Source of the DNA: Ruegeria lacuscaerulensis
GTDB taxonomy: Bacteria; Pseudomonadota; Alphaproteobacteria; Rhodobacterales; Rhodobacteraceae
Length of the DNA stretch: 64,000 bases
Assembly: GCF_013031245.1 (NCBI RefSeq)
Contig: NZ_WPZL01000006.1
Coordinates: 62,001 to 126,000, forward strand
Direction: 5' to 3'
Shown one piece after another: positions 44,871-54,039 of the stretch; the first letter of the stretch is position 1, and each line of letters starts with the position of its first letter. The position numbers and the translations under genes are program-made. A model generated the notes under the pieces. The model ran no database searches and was not told the origin of the DNA. It worked only from the letters and a program-made list of their open reading frames with translations.

Positions 44871-45052
44871 TGCAGATACTACGTGTGGTCCTTCTGATAT
44901 CGGCCGGATTTGCCCTGGCCGCTTGTGGCGCGGATGGCGAACCCATCCAGCCGACGATGAGTGCCAACGTCGGCGTTGGCAGCAGCGGCACCTATGTTGG
45001 TGGCGGTGTTGGCCTGCGCCGTGGCGGTTTGGGTGTCTATCTGGGACTTTAA
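44870..45052 (+). CDS. Tiny lipoprotein, LptM/LppL-like position (first of two)
   Basis: This 60-residue protein has a lipoprotein signal with lipobox ALAAC (Cys18), then CGADGEPIQPTMSANVG and a Gly-rich tail ending YLGL. The CG-x-x-G-x-P start of the mature part and the position before lysA recall the small LptM/LppL lipoproteins. ATG at 44870 overlaps the argH stop (TGATG). Function is inferred from place only. Confidence 0.75.
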   Translation: MQILRVVLLISAGFALAACGADGEPIQPTMSANVGVGSSGTYVGGGVGLRRGGLGVYLGL

Positions 45053-45137
45053 TGCCACGCGATTGCATTTCATCTGGAACGGGACCATGTACAGGGTATG
45101 ACCGGCCCTGCGCCGAAGCTTAACAAAAGACGACACA

Positions 45138-45287
45138 ATGAAAATTATCGGCCTGCTCCTGTCCCTCGCCGTTCTTGCGGCCTGCGATCCTTCGTACAAA
45201 TCCAACCCTGAACCGGAGGCCAACTCGGGCGGCACTGGTATCTCGATCTCGGGCTATGGCCGGGTTGGTGTTTCAACAACCAATTAA
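45138..45287 (+). CDS. Tiny lipoprotein (second of two) before lysA
   Basis: This 49-residue protein reads MKIIGLLLSLAVLAAC, then a short polar tail (DPSYKSNPEPEANSGG, then GISISGYGRVGVST). The lipobox LAAC puts Cys16 as the lipidated residue. It ends 65 bases before lysA. Like its neighbour, the Gly/Ser-rich tail gives no catalytic hint. Confidence 0.78.
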   Translation: MKIIGLLLSLAVLAACDPSYKSNPEPEANSGGTGISISGYGRVGVSTTN

Positions 45288-45352
45288 CTGAGTGCTCCAA
45301 CCCGCGCGGAATCCATTGATCCGAGTGCTGCTTTTGGTCTAAGCGCGCAGTC

Positions 45353-46618
45353 ATGGATCACTTTCTCTACCGCGACGGCGCGCTTTACGCCGAGGATGTC
45401 CCGATCTCCGAAATCGCTGCTGCAGTCGGAACCCCGTTCTATGTCTATTCGACGGCGACTCTGCTGCGGCATTACAAGCTGTTCGACGACGCGCTTGAGG
45501 GCACCGATCATCTGGTCTGCTATGCGATGAAAGCCGCCAGCAACCAGGCGATCCTGAAGACGCTGGCGCAGGCGGGCGCGGGTATGGATGTGGTCTCGGG
45601 TGGGGAATACCTGCGCGCAAAGGCGGCTGGTGTACCGGGCGACAAGATCGTTTTCTCGGGCGTCGGCAAAACGGTGGATGAGATCCGCACCGCGCTGACC
45701 GGCGGCATCCGCCAGTTTAACGTGGAATCCGAGCCCGAGATGGAGGTGATCAATGCGGTTGCGTTGGAATTGGGCGTGGTTGCGCCAATCACCGTGCGGG
45801 TGAACCCGGACGTGGACGCCAAGACCCACGCCAAGATTGCCACCGGCAAGTCTGAGAACAAGTTCGGCATTCCGATTGCCCGTGCGTCCGAGGTTTACGC
45901 CCGTGCCGCCAGCCTGCCGGGGCTAGAGGTGATTGGGATCGACGTCCATATCGGCTCGCAACTGACCGAGCTGGAGCCATTTGAACTGGCCTATACCAAA
46001 GTCGCTGAACTGACCGAACGGCTGCGCGCCGAGAGTCACGATATCCGCCGTCTCGATCTGGGTGGGGGATTGGGAATTCCCTATGCTCGCTCGAATGACG
46101 CACCGCCGCTGCCGGTGGAATATGGCGCCCTGATCAAGAAAACACTGGGCCATTTAGGCTGTGAGATCGAAATCGAGCCGGGCCGCCTGATCGCAGGCAA
46201 TGCCGGGCTGATGGTCAGCAAGGTGATCTATGTAAAATCCGGCGAAGGTCGCGATTTCCTGATTCTCGATGGTGCGATGAATGACCTGATTCGCCCTGCG
46301 ATGTACGAGGCGCACCACGATATCGTTACGGTGCAAGAACCCGTTCCGGGCGTGGAACAGCAACCCTATGATATCGTCGGCCCGGTCTGCGAAACCGGCG
46401 ACACTTTCGCCAAACAGCGCAACATGCCGCCACTTGCACCGGGTGATCTGGTCGCCTTCCGCAGCGCCGGGGCCTATGGCGCAGTGATGGCAAGCGAGTA
46501 CAACACGCGGCCACTGATCCCGGAAGTTCTGGTTCATGGGGATCAATTTGCAGTTATTCGTGAACGCCCAAGCTTTGACGAAATCATAAACCGCGATACC
46601 ATACCTGTGTGGCTTTGA
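45353..46618 (+). CDS. lysA: Diaminopimelate decarboxylase
   Basis: LysA converts meso-diaminopimelate to lysine with pyridoxal phosphate. The 421-residue protein has the PLP lysine in VCYAMKAASN, GMDVVSGGE, DVHIGSQLTELEPF, LDLGGGLGIPY and the dimer-partner region PVCETGDTFA. It follows the two lipoprotein genes. Confidence 0.97.
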   Translation: MDHFLYRDGALYAEDVPISEIAAAVGTPFYVYSTATLLRHYKLFDDALEGTDHLVCYAMKAASNQAILKTLAQAGAGMDVVSGGEYLRAKAAGVPGDKIVFSGVGKTVDEIRTALTGGIRQFNVESEPEMEVINAVALELGVVAPITVRVNPDVDAKTHAKIATGKSENKFGIPIARASEVYARAASLPGLEVIGIDVHIGSQLTELEPFELAYTKVAELTERLRAESHDIRRLDLGGGLGIPYARSNDAPPLPVEYGALIKKTLGHLGCEIEIEPGRLIAGNAGLMVSKVIYVKSGEGRDFLILDGAMNDLIRPAMYEAHHDIVTVQEPVPGVEQQPYDIVGPVCETGDTFAKQRNMPPLAPGDLVAFRSAGAYGAVMASEYNTRPLIPEVLVHGDQFAVIRERPSFDEIINRDTIPVWL

Positions 46619-46654
46619 CGCGATAGGCGCGCAGGCCCGATCAGGAGGCCCGCC

Positions 46655-49198
46655 TTGAGCGCAAGACAGACCCTGCCGATCCCCAAGTCGTCCCTGTGGC
46701 TTACGTACGCAGGGATGCTGGCCGAGCAGGTTTTGCGGGCGTTTTGGCCGTTCTTCTCGATATCCATGGCGATTCTGGCCGCTTTGATGCTGGGCTTGCA
46801 GGATCATGTCATGGTCGAGATCGTCTGGGCCGTGGGTGCGGTGGCGCTGATCGGGTTGGCCGTTTCTCTGGTCTGGGGCATCAGGCGATTCCATGGGCCC
46901 ACACGGGCCGAGGCGCTGATGCGGCTGGATGCGTCCCTGCCGGGGCGTCCCATTCAGGCCCTGATGGATGATCAGGCGATTGGCGCATTGGACGCGGACT
47001 CGGTGGCCCTGTGGCGTGCGCACCAGAGCCGCATGGCGCAAAGGGCGGCGCAGGCGGAACCGGTCCGGCCGGATCTTCGGTTGGCCGAACGCGATCCTTA
47101 TGCCCTGCGCTATTCTGCTTTGCTGGCACTGGTGATTGCGGCCCTGTTCGGGTCCTTCTGGCGGATCGGCTCAGTGGCCGAGATGGCGCCCGGAGCAGCC
47201 GTTGCCGCGCAGGGGCCCAGCTGGGAAGGCTGGGTCGAACCACCGCGTTATACCGGGTTGCCGACGCTCTATCTGGCGGATCAATCCGACCCGACGCTGT
47301 CCATCCCGCAGGGCAGCCGCATAACTCTGCGGTTTTATGGTGATGTCGGGGCGCATAGCCTGACCGAAACATCAACGCCTCTGGGCACAGAAGCCGCAAT
47401 CGAGCCAGAACAGGAATTTGTGGTCGAACGCTCGGGCGAACTGAAGATCGATGGCCCAGCGGGCCGAGATTGGACGTTGGACGTCATTGCGGATTCAGGC
47501 CCCCGGATTGCGGTCGCTGGTACCGCCGAGTCAGAAGCAGGTGGGCATATGAAGCTGCCATTCACCGCAAGTGATGACTACGGAGTGGTCTCCGGAACAG
47601 CCCTGATTGAGCTCGACCTGGCCTCGGTGGATCGCCGTTACGGTTTGAACACCACCCCCGAACCGCGCGAAGAGATTGAAGTTGAACTGCCGATGCCGAT
47701 CACCGGTGACCGGTCCGACTTCACCGAGGATATGATCGAGGATTTCTCGCAGCACCCCTGGGCGCATCTTCCGGTCAAAATCACGCTGATGGCCCGGGAC
47801 GCGGCCGATCAGGAAACCCAATCCGAACCTTATATGACAGCGCTGCCCGCGCGGCGCTTCTTTGATCCGCTGGCTGCTGCGGTGATCGAACAGCGGCGTG
47901 ACCTGCTTTGGTCGCGCGATAACGCGACACGGGTATCGCAGCTATTGCGGGCGGTTTCGCATCTTCCCGAAGGGTTCTTCCGCTCGAACACTGCCTATCT
48001 GCGGCTGCGCGTGACCCTGCGCCGGTTGGAGATGTTCAATGATTATGAGCTGAAGCCCCAACAGCAGGAAGAAATAGCACAGGCCCTGTGGGATTTGGCG
48101 GTCATGATCGAGGACGGCACGCTGGCCGATGCGCTGGAACGTATGCGCCGTGCCCAGGAACGTTTAACCGAGGCGATGCAGAACGGCGCAAGCGACGAGG
48201 AAATCGCCGAGTTGATGCAGGAGCTGCGTGAGGCGACTCAGGACTATTTGCGGCAGCTGCAGCGTCTCGCGCAGGAAAACGGGGAGGGCGGCGAGAACCA
48301 GCAGGGTCAGAACGGCGAATCCCTGCAGATGACGCAGGACGATCTGCAACGGATGATGGATCGCATTCAGGAACTGATGGAACAGGGCCGAATGGCTGAA
48401 GCGCAGCAGGCGCTGGAAGAATTCCAGCGGATGATGGAGAACATGCGCGTCACCCAAGGCCAGGGTCAGGGTCAGCAATCCGAGGGTCAGCAAGCCATGG
48501 AGGGTCTGGCCGAGACCCTGCGTGAACAGCAGGGCCTCAGCGATCAGGCGTTCCGAGATCTTCAGGAACAGTTCAACCCCGGAGCACAGGCCGGTGAAAA
48601 CCAGGGCAACGAAGGCCGCTCGGGCGGACAAGGCCGTGGTCAGAGCCATGAGGGGCAGGGCGGACAGGGGCAAGGGTCCGATCAGGCAGGCGATGGCCAG
48701 CAGGGTCAGGGTTCGCTTGCGGATCGTCAGCAAGCCCTTCGGGATGAGTTGGGGCGTCAACAGCAGAGCCTACCGGGTGCGGGTACGCCCGAGGGCGAGG
48801 CTGCCCGGGATGCGTTGGGCCGCGCGGGCCGTGCGATGGACGAGGCGGAACAAGCCCTGCGGAGCGATGATCTGGCAGAAGCCATCGACCGCCAGTCCGA
48901 GGCGATGGAGGCCCTGCGCGAAGGTATGCGGTCACTGGGTGAGGCATTGGCCCAAAATCAACAGAATCAGCCGGGCCAGGGCGCGCAGGACGGCGATATG
49001 CAAGCCAACAACCGCGATCCGCTGGGGCGCAGCCCGGGAACGAACGGGTCGATTTCGACCGATGAAAACCTGCTGCAAGGCGAAGATGTTTACCGGCGCG
49101 CACGCGAATTGTTGGACGAAATCCGTCGGCGTACCGGGGATACAGATCGCCCCAAGATCGAATTGGAATACCTCAAGCGCCTGCTTGAGCGGTTCTAG
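46655..49198 (+). CDS. Large membrane protein with low-complexity C-terminus (TIGR02302/DUF4175 type)
   Basis: This 847-residue protein has paired N-terminal helices (about residues 20-75), a third near 150, an extracytoplasmic-looking beta region, and a C-terminal part rich in Gln, Glu, Gly and Met (about residues 470-800), with many Met-Gln-Glu helices (DLQRMMDRIQELMEQGRMAE) and a Gly-rich stretch. This is the layout of the alphaproteobacterial TIGR02302 family of unknown function. TTG at 46655 is supported by AGGAGG six bases upstream. Confidence 0.88.
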   Translation: MSARQTLPIPKSSLWLTYAGMLAEQVLRAFWPFFSISMAILAALMLGLQDHVMVEIVWAVGAVALIGLAVSLVWGIRRFHGPTRAEALMRLDASLPGRPIQALMDDQAIGALDADSVALWRAHQSRMAQRAAQAEPVRPDLRLAERDPYALRYSALLALVIAALFGSFWRIGSVAEMAPGAAVAAQGPSWEGWVEPPRYTGLPTLYLADQSDPTLSIPQGSRITLRFYGDVGAHSLTETSTPLGTEAAIEPEQEFVVERSGELKIDGPAGRDWTLDVIADSGPRIAVAGTAESEAGGHMKLPFTASDDYGVVSGTALIELDLASVDRRYGLNTTPEPREEIEVELPMPITGDRSDFTEDMIEDFSQHPWAHLPVKITLMARDAADQETQSEPYMTALPARRFFDPLAAAVIEQRRDLLWSRDNATRVSQLLRAVSHLPEGFFRSNTAYLRLRVTLRRLEMFNDYELKPQQQEEIAQALWDLAVMIEDGTLADALERMRRAQERLTEAMQNGASDEEIAELMQELREATQDYLRQLQRLAQENGEGGENQQGQNGESLQMTQDDLQRMMDRIQELMEQGRMAEAQQALEEFQRMMENMRVTQGQGQGQQSEGQQAMEGLAETLREQQGLSDQAFRDLQEQFNPGAQAGENQGNEGRSGGQGRGQSHEGQGGQGQGSDQAGDGQQGQGSLADRQQALRDELGRQQQSLPGAGTPEGEAARDALGRAGRAMDEAEQALRSDDLAEAIDRQSEAMEALREGMRSLGEALAQNQQNQPGQGAQDGDMQANNRDPLGRSPGTNGSISTDENLLQGEDVYRRARELLDEIRRRTGDTDRPKIELEYLKRLLERF

Positions 49199-49216
49199 GC
49201 TTACTCCGAAATCAGA

Positions 49217-49951
49217 TCAGTTCTGCGTTGCGCCAGAGGTTTGCGCCTCGAGCCACACCCGCGCCTGATCCACGATGGACACGTATGAATCAAGGATTGG
49301 ATCGGCTTGCGGCACCGCTTCGCTGATTTGTTGCGCGTTGCCGTAAATTAGCAGCAAGACAATCCCGATAATCACAATCAGAGCGAACCCGCGCAGGAAC
49401 CCACCTCCCGACTTGCGCGGAGAAGACTGCGCGTCTTCGGCCTGATTGGCAGGGTCTTCGCTCAGCAAGCTGGAATTGATTGCAGTCACGTCCGGAAGCG
49501 CTTCTTTCTGACCTGCATCAGCTGCGGTTTCGGTGGTAGTAATATCCTTGACTGCTTTCTCGGGTTCGGGGGGCGTATCCAGTGCCAGATCGGGCTGGGT
49601 TTCCAGGCCGCCCCCTTCCTGCGCGCGCAGTTCTGTTTCTCGTGCGGCTTCTTCCTTTAGGATATTGGCAACGGCCGGATCGACGTTTCCAGTTGCCGCA
49701 GATCGCTCGGTCGGCGCTGCCGGTTCAGGGTCCGCCTGTGGTTTCGCGGCGGGTTCAGGCTGAAACTCGATTTCTTCGGATTTGGTGTCTTCAACGACAG
49801 GTTCCGGTGCCTGTGGGGCTGTGTCTTCCGGATGCTTGGGCTGAAACCAGGTTTTCTCGCAATTCGAACACTGAACGTCGCGGCCTTCCTCGGGAATGAC
49901 CTCGTCTGGAACCTCGTATTGGGCACTGCAATTCGGACAAGTTAGACGCAT
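49217..49951 (-). CDS. Zinc-ribbon protein with one C-terminal membrane helix
   Basis: This 244-residue protein starts with an MJ0042-type zinc ribbon (MRLTCPNCSAQYEVPDEVIP, then CSNCEKTWFQP; four Cys), followed by an acidic, Pro/Glu-rich disordered stretch and one membrane helix (FALIVIIGIVLLLIYG). The family is conserved in alphaproteobacteria with unclear role. It diverges from ftsEX, a common arrangement in this group. RBS GGGAGG stands before ATG. Confidence 0.88.
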   Translation of the reverse strand: MRLTCPNCSAQYEVPDEVIPEEGRDVQCSNCEKTWFQPKHPEDTAPQAPEPVVEDTKSEEIEFQPEPAAKPQADPEPAAPTERSAATGNVDPAVANILKEEAARETELRAQEGGGLETQPDLALDTPPEPEKAVKDITTTETAADAGQKEALPDVTAINSSLLSEDPANQAEDAQSSPRKSGGGFLRGFALIVIIGIVLLLIYGNAQQISEAVPQADPILDSYVSIVDQARVWLEAQTSGATQN

Positions 49952-50134
49952 GCTGCCTCCCGGCCGGGACCTCGACCTGATAATAGTTTTTTCAGGGATG
50001 ATATTCCGTTAAGACCTGACCGCAAAGGGTCTTTTCGGTTTCTCGGCTCAAATGTCGCCAATTCGACCCGGTGCAGGCATTGAAACAACGACCGCGCTCG
50101 GGCAAGAAGAGCGGCAACAAATTTGGGGGCCCTT

Positions 50135-50812
50135 GTGATCGAGCTGGAAAATGTCAGCTACACCTATGGTGATGGTGAGTTGCTGAGCGACGTGTCCCTT
50201 CAGTTGCAACCGGGATCATTCCACTTTCTGACCGGCCCGTCGGGTGCCGGAAAGACAACGCTACTCAAGCTTTGTTACGGTGCGTTGCTGCCCACGTCCG
50301 GACGGCTGAGCGCATTTGAGCAGGACGTAGCGCGTCTTGGCCGGGATGATATGGCCTTGCTGCGCCGTCGGATCGGGGTTGTGCATCAGGATTGCCGGTT
50401 CCTGGATCACATGACGCTGGCCGAAAACGTCGCCCTGCCACTAATGGTCTCTGGGCAAGCGGAATCAGCGCAGAAAGAGGATCTGAAGGAACTGCTGAAC
50501 TGGGTCGGTCTGGGTACCCGGCTGGACTCGCGTCCACCGGAATTGTCGGGCGGTGAACGTCAGCGCGCCGCACTGGCCCGCGCCGTGATCCTGTCGCCGG
50601 ATGTGGTGCTGGCGGACGAACCCACCGGCAATGTCGACTGGGAGATGTCGCAGCGCCTGCTTCGCCTGCTGGTCGAACTGAACCGGATGGGCAAGACGGT
50701 ACTGATCGCGACCCATGATCTCAGTCTGATCCGTGCGGCCAAAAGCCGGGTTCAGGCTCGGGTCTTGCGTATCTCACAGCGTCAAATTCAGCTGGCAGGG
50801 GCCGACCTATGA
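50135..50812 (+). CDS. ftsE: Cell-division ATP-binding protein FtsE
   Basis: FtsE is the ATPase of the FtsEX complex, which controls peptidoglycan hydrolases at the division site. Walker A GPSGAGKTTLLKL, signature LSGGERQRAALARAV and Walker B VVLADEPTGNVD are all present. GTG at 50135 (MIELENVSYTYGDG) is preferred to TTG at 50123, based on GGGGG upstream. The stop overlaps ftsX (ATGA). Confidence 0.94.
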   Translation: MIELENVSYTYGDGELLSDVSLQLQPGSFHFLTGPSGAGKTTLLKLCYGALLPTSGRLSAFEQDVARLGRDDMALLRRRIGVVHQDCRFLDHMTLAENVALPLMVSGQAESAQKEDLKELLNWVGLGTRLDSRPPELSGGERQRAALARAVILSPDVVLADEPTGNVDWEMSQRLLRLLVELNRMGKTVLIATHDLSLIRAAKSRVQARVLRISQRQIQLAGADL

Positions 50813-51708
50813 GCAAGAGCACCCTCCGAAATCTGCTGCAACGGGATGCGCGTGCCGACCGGGTTGTACCGCCTACCGGCTATACTGCGCATCTGACGCT
50901 ATTCGTGTCCGGGGCGATGGCCTTTCTGGCCGTCTTCGCGTTGGCGCTGTCGCTGGCCTCGGGTCGGCTGGCGGATCGCTGGGCGACCGAACTGGCCGGG
51001 GCGGCAACCCTGCGCATCAACGCCCCAACGGAACAGCTTGCGGCCCAGACCGATGCGGCGCTGACCGTGCTGGGTCAGACCCCAGGCGTTGCTTCGGCGC
51101 GTGCGCTCACAGCGGAAGAGCAGGCCGCGCTGCTGTCCCCGTGGTTCGGGGCCGACCTGCCGCTGGACACGTTGCCCGTACCGCAACTGATCGAAATTGT
51201 TGAAGGCGAACCTGGGCTGGACGCTGCGGGCCTGCGCCTGCGGCTCGGGGCCGAGGTTCCGGGGGCCGTGCTGGACGATCACACGCGCTGGCGCGAGCCA
51301 CTGGTGGATGCCGCGATGTCCCTTAGACGTCTGGGCTGGGTCGCGATTTTGCTGATCGGCAGCGCGACGGCCGCGATGATCACATTGGCCGCCAATGCCT
51401 CGCTTGCCGCAAACGCACAGATTATCGAGGTACTGCGCCTGATCGGCGCCCGCGACAGCTTTATCGCCCGCGCCTTTGTCCGGCGCTTCACCTTTCGCGC
51501 CTTCTTTGGCGCAGTTGTCGGAGTGCTGTTTGGATTGACCGGTGTGTTGCTGCTGCCCGAAGCCTCGGATGAGGGCGGTTTTCTGACCGGCTTGGGCTTT
51601 CAGGGATTGGGCTGGCTTCTGCCTGCCCTGATCCCGGTGCTGGGCGCGGGGGTTGCCTTTCTGGCAACATGGGCCGCCGCCAGCCGCAAATTGAAGGAGC
51701 TTTCATGA
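50809..51708 (+). CDS. ftsX: Cell-division permease-like protein FtsX
   Basis: FtsX is the membrane partner of FtsE. The 299-residue protein has one N-terminal helix (LTLFVSGAMAFLAVFALAL), a periplasmic domain of about 130 residues and three C-terminal helices including IIEVLRLIGARDSFIARAFV, the FtsX cytoplasmic coupling loop. It overlaps ftsE and plsC by four bases each. Confidence 0.94.
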   Translation: MSKSTLRNLLQRDARADRVVPPTGYTAHLTLFVSGAMAFLAVFALALSLASGRLADRWATELAGAATLRINAPTEQLAAQTDAALTVLGQTPGVASARALTAEEQAALLSPWFGADLPLDTLPVPQLIEIVEGEPGLDAAGLRLRLGAEVPGAVLDDHTRWREPLVDAAMSLRRLGWVAILLIGSATAAMITLAANASLAANAQIIEVLRLIGARDSFIARAFVRRFTFRAFFGAVVGVLFGLTGVLLLPEASDEGGFLTGLGFQGLGWLLPALIPVLGAGVAFLATWAAASRKLKELS

Positions 51709-52445
51709 TCACTGCGTTGCAATGGGTCCGCTCTCTGATCTTCATGGTCGTGATTTATGCCTGGATGCTGTTCCTGGGTCTCGTGTTTGCCCCGTACGCC
51801 CTGTTTTCCAAACACGGCGCATTGCAGGCCTGCAAGACCTACGCCCGTACGACAATCTGGCTGGCACGCTGGCTGGTCGGCATTCGCTGCGAGGTTCGCG
51901 GAAAGGTGCCGGTCGGTGAAGTTGTGATCGGAGCAAAGCACCAGTCATTTCTGGACATCATCATTATCTTTGACGCCGTGCCGCATGGAAAGTTCATCAT
52001 GAAACGAGAGCTGCTGTGGACGCCTGTCATCGGCATGTATGCCCGTCGCCTTGGGTGTATACCGGTAAATCGTGGAAAGCGCGGCGCGGCTGTGGCGAAA
52101 ATGGTCAAGGACGTCGCCAAAGAGTTCGCGGAACCCGGCCAGCTGGTCATTTACCCGCAGGGAACGCGTGTCGCTCCGGGCGTGCATAAGCCCTACAAGG
52201 TCGGAACCGCGGTTCTGTACGAGGGGCTGGGCTTCCCCTGTGTTCCCGCCGCCACAAATGCGGGCGTCTTCTGGCCCCGGACGGGGGTGATGCGCAAACC
52301 CGGTCTGGCGATTGTCGATTTTCTCGATCCGATTGAACCGGGTGTCGCGCGGGACTCGTTCCTTGGGCAGCTTGAGGACGTTATCGAAACACGGTCCAAT
52401 GCACTGATGGAAGAAGTGGGGTTTGATCCAAATGGAGTTCATTAA
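51705..52445 (+). CDS. plsC: 1-acyl-sn-glycerol-3-phosphate acyltransferase
   Basis: PlsC adds the second acyl chain to lysophosphatidic acid at the inner membrane. This 246-residue protein has a long N-terminal helix, the H-x4-D motif KHQSFLDIII, and YPQGTRVAPG in place of the usual EGTR; Gln for Glu occurs in related alphaproteobacterial enzymes. ATG at 51705 follows GAAGGAG. It is coupled to ftsX and overlaps the next gene by 14 bases. Confidence 0.93.
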   Translation: MITALQWVRSLIFMVVIYAWMLFLGLVFAPYALFSKHGALQACKTYARTTIWLARWLVGIRCEVRGKVPVGEVVIGAKHQSFLDIIIIFDAVPHGKFIMKRELLWTPVIGMYARRLGCIPVNRGKRGAAVAKMVKDVAKEFAEPGQLVIYPQGTRVAPGVHKPYKVGTAVLYEGLGFPCVPAATNAGVFWPRTGVMRKPGLAIVDFLDPIEPGVARDSFLGQLEDVIETRSNALMEEVGFDPNGVH

Positions 52446-53037
52446 GGACATCGAAACGCTTGAAAGCCTCTATGGCACCCCTGGCGTGCCCTCCCTGCGA
52501 AAGGTGGCGTATCGCCTGACGCCGCTCTACCGCAAATGGATCATGGCGTCACGTCTGTGCATCCTCAGCACGGTCGGCCCGGAAGGTGTCGATGGCAGCC
52601 CGCGCGGCGATGAGGGACCGGTGGTGCTGGAGCTGGATCCGAACACTCTGGCCATGCCGGACTGGCGTGGCAACAATCGGCTGGACAGCCTGCGCAACAT
52701 CGTGCGTGATCCGCGCGTGTCGTTGCTGTTCGTCGTACCTGGTTCGAACAATGTGGTGCGCCTGAACGGAACCGCCCGTCTGACTGTGGATGAAGACTTG
52801 CGAGCCCGGTTCGAGAAAAACGGTAAGCGTCCAGCGACCGTCGCCGTCATCGAAATCGCCGAGATCTACACCCAATGCGCCCGTGCGATGTTGCGCGCAC
52901 GCACCTGGACCGTTGGTGATGAAAGCGACGCGCTGCCCAGTATGGGGGATATTCTGGCCGAAATGACCGAAGGCGAAGAAGGCGGCGCGCGCTACGATGA
53001 AGAATGGGGCGCGCGCGCCGCAAAAACGATGTGGTAG
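52432..53037 (+). CDS. PPOX-class FMN-dependent flavoprotein (MSMEG_1061-like)
   Basis: This 201-residue protein belongs to the pyridoxamine-phosphate-oxidase-like split beta-barrel group: FCILSTVGPEGVDGSPRGDE-like segment (LCILSTVGPEGVDGSPRGDE), NRLDSLRNIVRDPRVSLLFV and RLNGTARLTVDE. These bind FMN and are often annotated MSMEG_1061-type. It starts inside plsC and closes the ftsEX run. Substrate unknown. Confidence 0.88.
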   Translation: MEFIKDIETLESLYGTPGVPSLRKVAYRLTPLYRKWIMASRLCILSTVGPEGVDGSPRGDEGPVVLELDPNTLAMPDWRGNNRLDSLRNIVRDPRVSLLFVVPGSNNVVRLNGTARLTVDEDLRARFEKNGKRPATVAVIEIAEIYTQCARAMLRARTWTVGDESDALPSMGDILAEMTEGEEGGARYDEEWGARAAKTMW

Positions 53038-53050
53038 GATCAGCGCCTGA

Positions 53051-53899
53051 TTACGCCGATTTGGCCGTCAACGACTGGAACATCGCCTTTACCTCGTCGG
53101 GGTGGATGAGTAACCCGCGGGCCAGTTTCTGGACAAAGACCGACTCTTTCTGATCCAGATGGCCATCCGCACCGACGACCATCAGAGTGGCTTGCAGGAC
53201 CATCCGTTTCTGATCTGTGGTCAGGCCCCGTCCGAATGCAATGAACTGGGCGTCGGTCGGATTGGCCTCGGCCATTTCGAACATCCGGCGAATGCGGGCC
53301 TCCTCGAATGTTGCGCCGGTTATCTGCTTGGCGATATCGGCCATTATGGCAACCTCAGAGGCGTCCAGCTTACCGTCCGCTTTTGCGGCGTGGCACATGG
53401 CATCCATCACCTGAAGCGCCGCCGGAGGTACCCCGCCGAATTCCGCGTGGCGCTGGCGCTTTCGGGCCGAACGGCCCGCTGTTTTGATCCCGGCGAGGAT
53501 TAGCAGGACCGCAATGGCACCCAACCCCCAAAAGCCCGAGAGCATGTCGGCAGTCGACATAACGGGTTGCTCCGGCAGATCGCTGGGAAAGTCTCCAAGC
53601 GCTTTGCCGAGTTCCAGTTTCTCGGCGGTCAGATTGTAATAGCTGTCGCTGTCACACCCGTTCGGGGCCAGAACATAGCCCTTGGAACTGCGCCAGATAC
53701 CGGCAAAAATGACATGAGTTTTTTTGGTCAGATGGCACAGCGCCAGTTTCTGCCCGGCGTTGTCCTCGATTTCGGTCTGAGCAATCAGACTCATCTGCTC
53801 GGCAGTGCCCCAGACACCGCCGCCGCGCCTGGCCTGAGCCTCGTCGCCAAAGAACATAGTGAAAAAAAGCGCCGTTGCGCAAAGAGTTAGGAACCGCAT
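53051..53899 (-). CDS. Exported or membrane protein with C-terminal TerB-like domain
   Basis: This 282-residue protein has a signal peptide (MRFLTLCATALFFTMFFGDE, cut near AQA), a short extracytoplasmic part, a membrane helix (GLGAIAVLLILAGI, about residues 126-142), and a TerB-like helical domain (DGKLDASEVAIMADIAKQIT, GADGHLDQKESVFVQKL) in the cytoplasm. The paired Asp-rich loops may bind metal. Its exact role is unknown. ATG at 53899 has GAGG upstream. Confidence 0.8.
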   Translation of the reverse strand: MRFLTLCATALFFTMFFGDEAQARRGGGVWGTAEQMSLIAQTEIEDNAGQKLALCHLTKKTHVIFAGIWRSSKGYVLAPNGCDSDSYYNLTAEKLELGKALGDFPSDLPEQPVMSTADMLSGFWGLGAIAVLLILAGIKTAGRSARKRQRHAEFGGVPPAALQVMDAMCHAAKADGKLDASEVAIMADIAKQITGATFEEARIRRMFEMAEANPTDAQFIAFGRGLTTDQKRMVLQATLMVVGADGHLDQKESVFVQKLARGLLIHPDEVKAMFQSLTAKSA

Positions 53900-53986
53900 T
53901 TTTTGCCTCAATGAGTGTACCGCGTAAATAAGTCAGTGCACCCGGGTTCTACCTAAAGGAGAGCAAAATTGAGGCTGAACAACGTC

Positions 53987-54017
53987 ACAAAAAAGGCGGG
54001 CACTTAGGCCCGCCTTT
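53987..54017. terminator. Terminator after lpdA (end of the TCA block)
   Basis: AAAGGCGGGC (53992-54001) pairs with GCCCGCCTTT (54008-54017) around six bases. On the minus strand a TTTTTTGTG run follows, 23 bases after the lpdA stop, so it should end the sucC-to-lpdA transcript. Confidence 0.85.
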
Positions 54018-54039
54018 CATCCGTTTCAAATCTGCCTGA

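Noticed and set aside
48150..49100. Gln/Gly-rich stretch of the 847-residue protein considered as a tandem-repeat array
   Set aside because: It is low-complexity with no constant period; it fits the known TIGR02302 family layout.
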